A DNA stretch of 64,000 nucleotides, taken from Bacteroidales bacterium UBA2287. GTDB taxonomy: Bacteria > Bacteroidota > Bacteroidia > Bacteroidales > Tenuifilaceae. This document shows positions 36,901-45,722 of the stretch, piece by piece. Within the stretch, counting starts at the first letter, position 1; each line of letters begins with the position of its first letter. The translations under genes and the position numbers were made by a program. The notes below the pieces were generated by a model. The model did no database searches, had not been told where the DNA came from, and saw only the letters and a program-made list of their open reading frames with translations. The stretch spans positions 44,469-108,468 of the forward strand of contig DDWL01000006.1 in assembly GCA_002345675.1 (NCBI GenBank), written 5' to 3'.

Positions 36901-37046
36901 ATAACGTTTTTTTCTTTGTGTCTCTTTGAGTTCCTTTGGGAACGGCGAAGCCCTCAACGAAGTTAAACTTTGTGTAATAACTATGTCACAAAGCACCACA
37001 ACCGAGCGTAATTTGCGAGCTCAACGAAGTTAAAGAAGACACTGAG
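36901..37046. repeat. Dispersed repeat fragments of the CTTTGTGTCTC and ACCGAGCG families
   Basis: CTTTGTGTCTCTTTGAGTTC is related to the arrays at both window ends. CCACAACCGAGCG with TTGCGAGCTC recurs from 653-682. CAACGAAGTTAAA occurs twice (36956-36968 and 37022-37034). The preceding 36735-36900 and the following 37423-37496 show nothing I can assign. Confidence 0.6.
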
Positions 37047-37422
37047 TCCCGATTGCTATCCATAGCCGTCAGGTTAAGGAGGCATTTATCTGATAATCAA
37101 CATCAGTTTATTGATAATAAAGTAGTAAGTTTTTTAGCTACGGAGTAGCTAACTGTTTATAGTAACAAAAATTTGTATTAACCAAAAGCTCCAGAGGAGC
37201 GTCCTGTAAATATGGCAACCGAACTTGCGAGCTCAGCCCTGCCTGCGTGCCATCACTTCGGTAGGCAGGGAAGCTAAACACCTATTCACAGAGCGCTCCT
37301 CTGGAGCTTAGATGCTTTTGTGAAAATTTACTATAAACAGAAAGCCCCGATGGGGCAGGTTAAAACAATTGTTAAAATTGCTTTTTTATTATTAGCCTGA
37401 CGGCTATGGATGGCTATCGGGA
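37047..37422. mobile_element. 376-bp fold-back (MITE-like) element
   Basis: The 31-nt ends 37047-37077 and 37392-37422 are inverted repeats matching at 28 of 31 positions (TCCCGATTGCTATCC at one tip). Nested inside are three further inverted pairs: 37153-37172 with 37322-37340 (TGTTTATAGTAA), 37186-37201 with 37294-37309 (a perfect 16-nt pair, AAGCTCCAGAGGAGCG), and 37238-37245 with 37263-37270. A GCCCCGATGGGGC palindrome lies at about 37344-37356. No open frame is present. The left flank ends ACTGAG and the right flank begins CACAAAG, as if the element sits inside the same repeat that carries palindromes at 885-917 and 63858-63890. Confidence 0.75.
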
Positions 37423-37496
37423 CACAAAGAAGACATCTTTACAGTCGCTAATTCTTGACACTGATTAGTAACATTGTATTTAATACCCCCTCCTTA

Positions 37497-38531
37497 TTAA
37501 CTTATGGGCAAATTTTTAGAAATAAAACAGCTAACACTTCTGGCATATTCTTGCTCCAAAATCGATTTTTCTTCAAAAATAACCCAATTATCCTCCTTTT
37601 CAGTAAAATAGAACTCCGACTTTTCAATTGTATAGGTTCCAAAATACAGAGCCTGAAATTCAATTAGGTAATAGTTACTCCCATCGAAGGCTATGTCGAT
37701 TGAAAGATTGGGAACACTAAATGATTCATAAACCGTTTTTGCAAAGGACAATAACCCCTCTGGAAGTTCCTTTAAATATGATAAACGCCCTCCCCCACTT
37801 GCTCTAAAGTCGTTCTCCCTATTTTTTCGTTGTAACGGATAATACTTATTGCCATAAATAAGAATTTTCCAATCCCCATCGAGCCCTTCGACCATATTTT
37901 GTACAATAAACTTCTTCCTGTAATTCGAGTCCTTTAAGTACCCTTTATGCTTATATTTTCTGAACCAATCCTTTAACTCTCCTAAGTAAGTTGGAGTTTT
38001 ACTAATACTTTTTGAATGACTATATATCTCTCGGAATAATGATGCACTGGCTACCCCTTTACTCATGGCTCCCATTGCTGGCTTAATAACAACTTTTTGA
38101 TTATTCAAGCCATTTTCGCGTTGTTTAAGCTCCTCAATTGTTCCAAAATAGTGCGAACGAATACCCTTCAAGTCATCGTGCCCCATTACATCGCGCAAAA
38201 TTTCCATAAATAGTTTATTGTTGTGCGCCTTAAGGTATATAAAATTGGGAATAACAATTGCGCCTGCCAACTTAAGCCCCATAACTATATCCTCAATATA
38301 GGACTTATAAAAACCATCATGATCTTCGGATGAGCTGTATAAGAAGATTTTACCTTTAAGTGTTGCGTCTCGAAAATCTATTTCAGGAAATGTGGTAAAA
38401 TATACATTATAGCCATACTCCAAAAAGTAGCGCTGCACTAAACCTTTATCGAATCCACTGCGGTATGGGTTAGCAGTAAACTTAGTTTCAAAACGTCCTT
38501 TATAGTCGAGAACTACAAAAATTGAGTCCAT
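37497..38531 (-). CDS. ATP-grasp-like protein (RimK/YheC-type)
   Basis: 344 residues. A Rossmann-like N-terminal part is followed by VVIKPAMGAMSKGVASASLF near 150-169 (ATP-binding lysine and glycine-rich loop), then KFIVQNMVEGLDGDWKILIY near 208-227 (the E-G-x-D-x-K/R-I element). NLSIDIAFDGSNYYLIEFQA near 280-299 resembles the metal-ligand end D...E-x-N/Q of ATP-grasp folds. A ligase forming an amide or peptide bond is likely. It is separated by 43 nt from the Asn-synthetase-like gene. The exact substrate cannot be read from the sequence. Confidence 0.7.
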   Translation of the reverse strand: MDSIFVVLDYKGRFETKFTANPYRSGFDKGLVQRYFLEYGYNVYFTTFPEIDFRDATLKGKIFLYSSSEDHDGFYKSYIEDIVMGLKLAGAIVIPNFIYLKAHNNKLFMEILRDVMGHDDLKGIRSHYFGTIEELKQRENGLNNQKVVIKPAMGAMSKGVASASLFREIYSHSKSISKTPTYLGELKDWFRKYKHKGYLKDSNYRKKFIVQNMVEGLDGDWKILIYGNKYYPLQRKNRENDFRASGGGRLSYLKELPEGLLSFAKTVYESFSVPNLSIDIAFDGSNYYLIEFQALYFGTYTIEKSEFYFTEKEDNWVIFEEKSILEQEYARSVSCFISKNLPIS

Positions 38532-38574
38532 TGCTTACCTGTCTTAAATTTAACTATTTGTTTATGTAGTTTTT

Positions 38575-40335
38575 TTAAAACTTTACTCTTGTGGAATACC
38601 GCGAAAATATAAGATGAAGAGTAAAAAGTTGTATTAATTTCCTTTCTTGAAATTTCGTGGCATTTCCTGATTTCATCTCATTTATCTGCTGTAACAATGT
38701 TTTTTTATCAAAAATCGACCAATCTAATAAGCGAGAAGTGGGTAATACATCTAACGTTTTCTTTCTTATTTCATCAAAGTACCGTGCTTGTGGAATATAT
38801 GTAATTGTCTTTTTCCTAAACAAGTGTCTTTTTGCATAATTGAAAAATGGTTTAAAAAAATTATACCAGTGCATAAAATCTTCAAGATTATACCCTCTGT
38901 CCATCTTCGTCTTAAGAACCAGAGGATACATCAATTTTATTAATTTTGGATATAATCGTCTTGAAATAAAATGAGAAAATGGAGCCTTCTTAAATGGTTT
39001 TTTATTAGTGAACCTATATTGTGACGTTAATAGATGTCTCAGATATTTAATATCTACAAGTGGATTAACAACATTAAACTTTCCAAATAAATTGCTAAAT
39101 ACAACTCCGAAGAATTTACCATATGTTTCTTTTAGTAGAAAATTAACAATATTACTATTGTCGGATTTTTTTAAATAATAATTTAAAGAGGATGCATAGT
39201 CTTCCAAACCCCTATTAAAGGTTTGCATCTCAATAAAACCAATTTGGTTAGCATCTGCTCGAAGTCCTAATTGTAATGAAGTTGTATCCGAAGCAGTTGC
39301 TAGCATTGCAAAGGTTCGTGTAGTTATTAACTCTGATATAAGAACCGGTCCTACAATTAGCTCCCCGCCCATCTGACCTGTTATTAAATTACAAGGAGCT
39401 AAAACTTCACTCACCGAAAGGTAACTAAGCAACGTATCAAACATTGGAGCATTTGGATGATTACGCAGAAACATATCCAATTTTATATCCAAATTTTGAA
39501 TAAATTCATCGGACATGCCAATAAAGCGATGCGAAAAATTAAGATTGGTTGCAGTTGAGACAGCAGCAATATGATCTGGACTGTTTTCATAACCAAAAGT
39601 AAATGTATCGAAATCATACCCAAGCGAAAGTAATAACGAAATAATTACTTTGGAATCAAACCCGCCTGTTAACGGTGCCGTGTTTGGTAACATTGGATCA
39701 ATGTTACCTCTCACATTAGTATTTAAGCTGTCACACATAGCTTCAACACCAACCTCAACTGCTGGAATTCTGTCTAGTATTTCAATATCGAATGAAAATA
39801 CTTTAATCCTATTAACATCGTAAAATAACTTCGAATTCCCCTCAAGTTGGTTAATTTCATTAAAAAGAGTATGTGATTTCAATGTATAGTTAAACAACAA
39901 ATAGTCGTATACACCCATTACACTTGGTGTTAACGATTTTTGCATTTTAGCCAATCCATCAAAATCATTCGAGATTGTAAATTGTTCGTTTTTTGTGTAG
40001 TAAAGCGGATATATTCCATATATATCGTTATAAATTACTACACTCTTTTCGGTTTTACTAAAAATTGAAAGGAAACCCCATTGCAGTATTGGTAACGTTT
40101 CTTTGATTTGCAATTCAGATTCGAAGTAATTGGCATCTTTCGATTTTAGTAAACTCAAAAAGCCATAGCTGCATTGCGCAAAAACTAATATACTATCATT
40201 CTGATATATAAATATTTTCCCTTCTAGGCTTTTCTTATAAATAATATTAAAGCCAACTGCTTCCAAAATGCTATAGTTACCTTCGCTAATTATTGCTGGT
40301 ATATAGGTTGAAATAAATATTGAGGGATAGTTCAT
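38575..40335 (-). CDS. Asparagine synthetase-like amidotransferase/ligase
   Basis: 586 residues. The ATP-pyrophosphatase PP-loop is seen as PLTGGFDSKVIISLL near residue 219, followed by FDTFTFGYENSPDHIAAVSTAT, as in asparagine synthetases and beta-lactam or lasso-peptide cyclases. The N-terminus MNYPSIFIS lacks the Cys2 nucleophile of glutamine-dependent enzymes, so a free amine rather than glutamine is the probable nitrogen source. Members in glycan loci may amidate uronic acids or join an amine to a carboxylate (inference). The start overlaps the polymerase gene by 4 nt (ATGA). Confidence 0.8.
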   Translation of the reverse strand: MNYPSIFISTYIPAIISEGNYSILEAVGFNIIYKKSLEGKIFIYQNDSILVFAQCSYGFLSLLKSKDANYFESELQIKETLPILQWGFLSIFSKTEKSVVIYNDIYGIYPLYYTKNEQFTISNDFDGLAKMQKSLTPSVMGVYDYLLFNYTLKSHTLFNEINQLEGNSKLFYDVNRIKVFSFDIEILDRIPAVEVGVEAMCDSLNTNVRGNIDPMLPNTAPLTGGFDSKVIISLLLSLGYDFDTFTFGYENSPDHIAAVSTATNLNFSHRFIGMSDEFIQNLDIKLDMFLRNHPNAPMFDTLLSYLSVSEVLAPCNLITGQMGGELIVGPVLISELITTRTFAMLATASDTTSLQLGLRADANQIGFIEMQTFNRGLEDYASSLNYYLKKSDNSNIVNFLLKETYGKFFGVVFSNLFGKFNVVNPLVDIKYLRHLLTSQYRFTNKKPFKKAPFSHFISRRLYPKLIKLMYPLVLKTKMDRGYNLEDFMHWYNFFKPFFNYAKRHLFRKKTITYIPQARYFDEIRKKTLDVLPTSRLLDWSIFDKKTLLQQINEMKSGNATKFQERKLIQLFTLHLIFSRYSTRVKF

Positions 40336-41588
40336 GGGTTAATTTTTACTTTATACATCAAGTATTGTCGATATATTAGTCCTAGAAATAAAAAAATCAA
40401 AGAGCGTAACGACATTAATAATATACTCCCATTCAAGGATGCCATTAATGATATAAAAATTACAGTGTAAAACGCCCCCTTGAGCGTTCCTATAAATTTA
40501 TTATTTGTTAAGCCTAAAGGGATTAACGAAAACAGTTTAAAATATATTAATATATAGATAATAAATCCAATAATACCCGCACCATAAATAAGAACCGCAG
40601 GATCGGAATGAAGCATTCGCGGCTGCTTCTCACTATCTATCCATCCGCTAGCAAATATTCGTTCGCCAAATAGCGATAGTATTGGATCTTCAAAAGACAT
40701 AATTTCCTCATAAACAATAGTGGTCTCATAAAATCGACCCTCTGTCTTATAAAAATCCGAATCAAAACGTCCCTGCTCCTGCCGAAAGTTAAACCGCTCC
40801 ATCAACTTATCGGTGTATATAGGGCTTAATGCAAGCATTAGAATTAATGAGAAGAAAAGACCTGTCATAATTTTCCCCTTATTAGGTATGTAAAACGCAT
40901 AGACGACTAATCCAGCTATCGGTATTAAAATTGCGGTACGGCGAACATTGAGCAGAATAAATATAAACGTTATAATTGCAAGTGCAATTCCAAAATATTT
41001 TAAACGCATTTTATTTATGTAAGAAAGTAAAAATGGTGTTACCCCAATAATAAAGGATGCCGAATACATTCCAGAACTCCCAAGAAGTCCAACACTCTCG
41101 TCCTCCAACTCATCGGAGAAGATAGTGTACTCCAATACCCGTCCAATTCCAAACGCATAACCAAGAAAAGCCATTATGGAGGAAATTGCAAGACATATTA
41201 TTAGCATTTTTGCGAGATTTGCAATTTTTTCTCTGCTGTCAAAATACACAAAGCCGATTACTCCAATCATCATCGAAAGAAAAACCTGTAAATAGGCCTT
41301 AAACGAATGAAAAAACTCAGAAGAGAAAACAACTAATACAAAACTGAATGTGAGAAAAATGTAAATTGGCTTATACCAGGTTATTTTAAATAGATGTTTT
41401 CTAAAATAGTAAAATAATATAAAATATATCAACGGGCGCATATAGGTTGAAACCGAAAGGCTTTCAAATACACTAAAACTGGCATCCATTACAATATTGA
41501 ATATGGGTAATATCAATATAAAATGCTCCTTATGCCTAATGGCTAGAATTAAAAAAATAGCAAATAATAGATAAAAAATATACTCCAT
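40332..41588 (-). CDS. wzy: O-antigen/EPS polymerase (Wzy-type)
   Basis: 418 residues, strongly hydrophobic, with about ten membrane segments, for example IFYLLFAIFLILAI at the start and IIGFIIYILIYFKLF near the end. The large loop near 265-330 (ERFNFRQEQGRFDSDF, then LSLFGERIFASGW) resembles the periplasmic loop of Wzy/O-antigen ligase proteins. It would join undecaprenyl-linked repeat units in the periplasm. Primary sequence is poorly conserved in this family, so the call rests on topology and on its position among glycosyltransferase and flippase genes. A WaaL-type ligase is the alternative. Confidence 0.75.
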   Translation of the reverse strand: MEYIFYLLFAIFLILAIRHKEHFILILPIFNIVMDASFSVFESLSVSTYMRPLIYFILFYYFRKHLFKITWYKPIYIFLTFSFVLVVFSSEFFHSFKAYLQVFLSMMIGVIGFVYFDSREKIANLAKMLIICLAISSIMAFLGYAFGIGRVLEYTIFSDELEDESVGLLGSSGMYSASFIIGVTPFLLSYINKMRLKYFGIALAIITFIFILLNVRRTAILIPIAGLVVYAFYIPNKGKIMTGLFFSLILMLALSPIYTDKLMERFNFRQEQGRFDSDFYKTEGRFYETTIVYEEIMSFEDPILSLFGERIFASGWIDSEKQPRMLHSDPAVLIYGAGIIGFIIYILIYFKLFSLIPLGLTNNKFIGTLKGAFYTVIFISLMASLNGSILLMSLRSLIFLFLGLIYRQYLMYKVKINP

Positions 41589-41609
41589 ATAACTATTAGC
41601 CGCTTCCCG

Positions 41610-42629
41610 TTAGTTGTATTTTATAAAGGCAATAACCTCTTGTACCCTTTTTAAGAATGAATGATTGCTTACTGCATTTATGTATCCATTGCGGGCAATT
41701 TCCTTTCGCTTATGGTCATTCTTCTCGTCTAAGTAATTATGTGTTATTTTAACAAGATCTTCAATATTGCTAAAATATTCTATATCCTTTCCAATAGTAT
41801 AAATTTCATTCAACAGGCTATAGTTTCCATCGGTAAGTTGGAATCCTCCGGCACCACAAATCTCAAATGTTCGAATGCTGAAACCACTCACGGCTTGCTC
41901 CGGTTGGAGGTTTAAGCAAATTTTAGATCGATTGTATACATCACATATCTCACTATGCGTTAGCCGTTTATTTGTATGGCACTTAAAAAACAAAGGGTAT
42001 TTTTTTCGATTCTTGAGCCTAAATAATAGAGACAACTTCCCATCAATCCTAATCCTTAAGTTTGGAGCGTTGAGCAGGGTAAGATACTGTTCAAAGTATT
42101 TAATTCTGCTTTTTAGTGTTCCTATAAAGTAAATATCATACTCTATCTTCCTTCCCCTGTAGTAATAGGTTTCCGAATCATACGCAAGGGGTAAGAAAAG
42201 GCTATTTAGCCCCTTTTCCTTAAGCTTAATTGCATCGGATTGGTTGTAGCAAATTATAAAGTCGGCAATATCAATAACATCATAAAACTGTTTATATGCA
42301 TTAATCGAATCGACAAACCAGAGTAGTATCTTAAAATTTCTTTTCTGCTTTAAGTACAATAGTTTCTCCCTCGAAATATAGCTTACCCCAAAAAGTATGA
42401 GAAGATCGAAGTCTAATGAGTTACTGCTAATATGCCTGTATTTTTCGTCTCCACCCCTTTTTTCGAAATATTTCTTGTACCATGTGCTTAAAATCGGTAT
42501 TGATTTAAAAAAAGCATTGGGTTTTTTGTATACCTCAAAGTCAGTGGCTATTCCATTGGCGTTAAAGGCATTGCTTAAAATTTTGGTGTAGTTGTGTATA
42601 GGAGTTCCAACTATGTAAGTAGAGTGCAT
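41610..42629 (-). CDS. CgeB-like glycosyltransferase
   Basis: 339 residues. The C-terminal half matches the GT-B donor domain of CgeB/Glyco_trans_1_2 proteins: YNRSKICLNLQPEQAVSGFS near 230-249, then RTFEICGAGGFQLTDG near 251-266, where E/CGAGGF is the typical motif. The N-terminal half is the Rossmann-like acceptor domain (LLILFGVSYISREKLL). It is a soluble enzyme that probably adds one sugar of the repeat unit. It lies 4 nt before the epimerase stop and 21 nt before the polymerase start. Confidence 0.85.
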   Translation of the reverse strand: MHSTYIVGTPIHNYTKILSNAFNANGIATDFEVYKKPNAFFKSIPILSTWYKKYFEKRGGDEKYRHISSNSLDFDLLILFGVSYISREKLLYLKQKRNFKILLWFVDSINAYKQFYDVIDIADFIICYNQSDAIKLKEKGLNSLFLPLAYDSETYYYRGRKIEYDIYFIGTLKSRIKYFEQYLTLLNAPNLRIRIDGKLSLLFRLKNRKKYPLFFKCHTNKRLTHSEICDVYNRSKICLNLQPEQAVSGFSIRTFEICGAGGFQLTDGNYSLLNEIYTIGKDIEYFSNIEDLVKITHNYLDEKNDHKRKEIARNGYINAVSNHSFLKRVQEVIAFIKYN

Positions 42630-42633
42630 AATG

Positions 42634-43767
42634 CTATTTTAGTAATCCTTTATTACGCATCTCTTGCAAACTGGCCGAATAACCACTTACAAACTTTTCT
42701 TGACTTGATACCCACGCCGCAAATGCACATAATCCATCTTCAAAGCTAAACTTTGGTTTATATCCTAATTCGCGGCTAATCTTACTAATGTCGGCTACAT
42801 TATGGCGAATATCCCCAATTCGGAAATTCCCCGATATATTTAATGCTACACTTTGCTGATACAGCGTATTTAGCTGTTCAGCAACTTCGGTTACCGTAAC
42901 CGATGAACCATTGCCCACATTGTAAACCTCCCCGGTAGCCTGCTGCGACTCAATTGTAAGCATAATTGCATCAATAACATCGTCAATAAAAACAAAATCT
43001 CGGCTTTCGGCGCCATCCTCAAATATGTTAATGTCTTGGCCATTCCGTATCAGATTCGAGAATATGGCAAGAATTCCCGTATAGGGGTTCGAAAGCGATT
43101 GACCCGGACCATATACATTTTGAAACCGTAGCGCCGAGGATGATATACCCAATGTTTTTCCCGCAAGCAGAATCATCTGTTCCTGCATTTGCTTGGTTAA
43201 ACCATAGTAGGAGGTTGGGTGTATTGCCGATGTTTCGTCAGTTGGTAATATGCTAACTGATTGATTACAAATGGGACATTTGCAGTCGAAATCACCATTT
43301 AGCATATCCTTTTCGTTCCGCTGCAGCGGATAAATAATACCATGGGTGGTACAAGCGTACTTACCCTCGCCATATATTGCACGCGACGAGGCTATAACCA
43401 TCTTTTGTACACTATGCTTGATATTGGTGAGCAAGTCGATAAGATGTGCTGTGCCGTTAACATTCACATCAAAATAGCGCGATACCTCATACATCGATTG
43501 GCCGGTTCCCGTTTCGGCAGCCAAGTGCACAACAATATCTTGCCCTTCGAGAGCGCGAATCCAGTCCTCCCGTTTTCTTACATCGCCTTTTATAAATTCG
43601 ACCTTGTCTTTTATTGATTTATATAAGGGTGAATCGCCTTCTGTGCCATGTATTTGTGGCGATAGGTTATCGAGAACTCTTACTAAATAACCTTGACCTA
43701 CAAGTTTTAAAGCCAGATTTGAACCGATAAATCCTGCTCCACCGGTTATTAAAACATTTTTATTCAT
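42634..43767 (-). CDS. NAD-dependent epimerase/dehydratase with Cys-rich insert
   Basis: 377 residues from ATG 43767, which gives MNKNVLITGGAGFIGSNLAL with the G-x-x-G-x-x-G NAD motif at 8-14; a start at 43782 is also open. The extended SDR active site appears as SSRAIYG and YYGLTKQ (Y-x3-K). A short insertion with FDCKCPICNQ and an upstream CTTHG could bind zinc, as known in a subgroup of sugar epimerases. It interconverts a nucleotide sugar (exact sugar not readable). Its ATG overlaps the acyltransferase stop by 8 nt (ATGAATAA). Confidence 0.85.
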   Translation of the reverse strand: MNKNVLITGGAGFIGSNLALKLVGQGYLVRVLDNLSPQIHGTEGDSPLYKSIKDKVEFIKGDVRKREDWIRALEGQDIVVHLAAETGTGQSMYEVSRYFDVNVNGTAHLIDLLTNIKHSVQKMVIASSRAIYGEGKYACTTHGIIYPLQRNEKDMLNGDFDCKCPICNQSVSILPTDETSAIHPTSYYGLTKQMQEQMILLAGKTLGISSSALRFQNVYGPGQSLSNPYTGILAIFSNLIRNGQDINIFEDGAESRDFVFIDDVIDAIMLTIESQQATGEVYNVGNGSSVTVTEVAEQLNTLYQQSVALNISGNFRIGDIRHNVADISKISRELGYKPKFSFEDGLCAFAAWVSSQEKFVSGYSASLQEMRNKGLLK

Positions 43768-44356
43768 CAATAAATTCTCCAAATTTATTGGTTTTTTGCC
43801 ACTTTTTACTTTGAAAATTATATCGTTTAATTATACTTGCAGGAATTCCCACAATTACGCAGAAATCAGGAAATATAGCACTTACAACACTGTTAGCACC
43901 CACAACATTATGTTTCCCTAATTTTGTTCCTGGGAGGATAACAGCATTGTTATATATCTTACAATCTTCTCCAATCTCAACAGGGCTAATCTCCCAAGGC
44001 TGCTTTTCTACCGGAATTAAAATGTCAACATAGGAATGATTAATATCTGTTATGGTAACATTTGCGGCAATAGCAGTATTAGAGCCAATTGATATCGCCT
44101 TGGCACAAGTCAAATGCATATTTTGCTGAATACTAAAATTATTGCCTATCTGAATCACTGGTTTATTTTGTTTCGTCTTTTGTATTCCCTGAATACGGCA
44201 ATGATGATATATTTGAACATATTTTCCTATTTTAATAAATTGTGGCGTAATGCTAATTGGGCAAATTATTTTTGAAGTGACATGGTACTCAAGAAATTTT
44301 CTGCCAACAAGTATGTAGTACTATAATTTTCTGAAACGGATTATGATCTTAAGCAT
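43760..44356 (-). pseudogene. Hexapeptide-repeat acyltransferase with an in-frame amber codon
   Basis: The natural start is the ATG at 44356, which overlaps the upstream stop by 8 nt. It reads MLKIIIRFRKL, then TAG at 44321-44323, then YYILVGRKFLEYHVTSKIIC and onward in the same frame to the stop at 43760 (198 codons in total). The left-handed beta-helix repeats (IGSNTAIAANVTITD, VEIGEDCKIYNNAVILPG, VVGANSVVSAIFPD) and C-terminal VGIPASIIKRY identify a LbH O-acetyltransferase. A GTG at 44158 could give a 132-residue product but would drop conserved coil residues (QIYHHCRIQG). It is either a nonsense mutation, a readthrough case or a sequencing error. Confidence 0.8.
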
Positions 44357-45722
44357 AATTATCTATTATTGATTTTATTGTTAAAGCAGCTTTACCCCTA
44401 TTTGCAAAATAAGATTTTACGAATATCTTTTGATCTCGCAAAATATCACTGCTAATTGATTCCGAAAGGTCAAGCTTAAAATTATTATCAACTAAATCCG
44501 AAAGGTATCTACCTCCTCCGTTTTTTGGCCAGGTTGCATAGTATTCAACCGAAGGGTCAACATTTAATACAATTAGCGGTATATCAAAATTCATTGCATC
44601 AATACCAGCTGTTGACCAGATGGTTGCAGCGAATGTTGCAAGTTGAAACGAATCGAGCAAAGAGGTTGATTTCGGTAAAATAATAAGATTTGAAAATTTA
44701 CTTTCTAAGGCTAAATAAAATGTTTTGCTTTCAGCGGGATGAAGTTTAACAAGAAACTGGATTTGAGGATTACTATTTAGCAGTTTTACCAAATTTTCTT
44801 TATATTTAAAATACACGTTCTGATAAATGACTTGCCCCTGTGTGTCGCTTAAAATCAACAATTTTTTGTTAGTATTGTTAATATTCAATTTTTTAGGAGA
44901 AATAAACGGGGAGTTAATTTGGTTGTCGATTGATGGCATACCACCCAGTATGATTTTATCAGGGTTACAGCCTTTGTAAATCATTTCTTGCTTGGCTATA
45001 TCTCCATAAACAAACATTTTATCAGCCGAAAATGGATAGTGACTAATCCCTATTATGCCATGTTGAATAAGGTAATTCGGGATTTTCATTTTTTGTGCCT
45101 GGATGAATAATGCATAATCTCTGGGAAAATAATCAGAAGTCGAGATTAGTGCACAAGGTTTAATTGTGCTTAAAATATTCTTCCATGCTTCATTTGCTAT
45201 AAATGTTAAAAAAAAATTATACAGATACTTCGAGTAAAATAGCCACCTACTGTTTTGGTTTTTTTTTAATAAAAACATTAAATTGTTAGTTGCAATTAAC
45301 GACTTAATAAATAAGCCGAACTTACTAAACAAGCCTACATAATTTACCAAATCTTCTTTTGTAATATCAATTTTAATTTCAGATACTTGCTTTGGGGCAA
45401 CAACAAAACAATCTTTTCCGCTTTTTCTGTATTCCTCGTAAACTGGCAATAGGTTACCTTTCATTGCTGAAGTGTTATAAGGGAAATAAAAAAAAATTGG
45501 ATTACTATATGCTTTAATACCAAGTTTCTTTTTATTAAGCGGAGTAACCAAGATGATGAAACTTTTTAAAAAATTAAAAAAAAATTCTTTCCACGTAGGA
45601 GTCTTTTTATTTGTGTCTAAAAATAAAATTTGCCGTAGGCCTATGCATTCTTGATATTTGCAAGCATTGGTTATATCAATAATTTTTTGCCAGCTATCAG
45701 AGGCCAAATGAATATCATTCAT
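44349..45722 (-). CDS. Putative capsule-type GT-B glycosyltransferase
   Basis: 457 residues. I see no clear Pfam-level signature in the N-terminal third. The C-terminal half is GT-B-like and resembles capsule polysaccharide biosynthesis and CDP-glycerol-transferase-like proteins: NYLIQHGIIGISHYP near 220, KMFVYGDIAKQEMIYKGC near 236, QFLVKLHPAE near 318 and IWSTAGIDAMNFDIPLIVLN near 372-391 (S/T-x-x-x-E/D-A type donor loop). A cytoplasmic transferase adding a sugar or a polyol phosphate is likely. It overlaps wzx by 8 nt (ATGAATGA) and the acyltransferase gene by 8 nt. Confidence 0.65.
   Translation of the reverse strand: MNDIHLASDSWQKIIDITNACKYQECIGLRQILFLDTNKKTPTWKEFFFNFLKSFIILVTPLNKKKLGIKAYSNPIFFYFPYNTSAMKGNLLPVYEEYRKSGKDCFVVAPKQVSEIKIDITKEDLVNYVGLFSKFGLFIKSLIATNNLMFLLKKNQNSRWLFYSKYLYNFFLTFIANEAWKNILSTIKPCALISTSDYFPRDYALFIQAQKMKIPNYLIQHGIIGISHYPFSADKMFVYGDIAKQEMIYKGCNPDKIILGGMPSIDNQINSPFISPKKLNINNTNKKLLILSDTQGQVIYQNVYFKYKENLVKLLNSNPQIQFLVKLHPAESKTFYLALESKFSNLIILPKSTSLLDSFQLATFAATIWSTAGIDAMNFDIPLIVLNVDPSVEYYATWPKNGGGRYLSDLVDNNFKLDLSESISSDILRDQKIFVKSYFANRGKAALTIKSIIDNYA

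Noticed and set aside
43760..44158. 132-codon GTG-start acyltransferase as a complete gene
   Set aside because: Clear coding homology continues upstream in frame to the ATG at 44356, interrupted only by one TAG, so the GTG start is unlikely to be the natural one.
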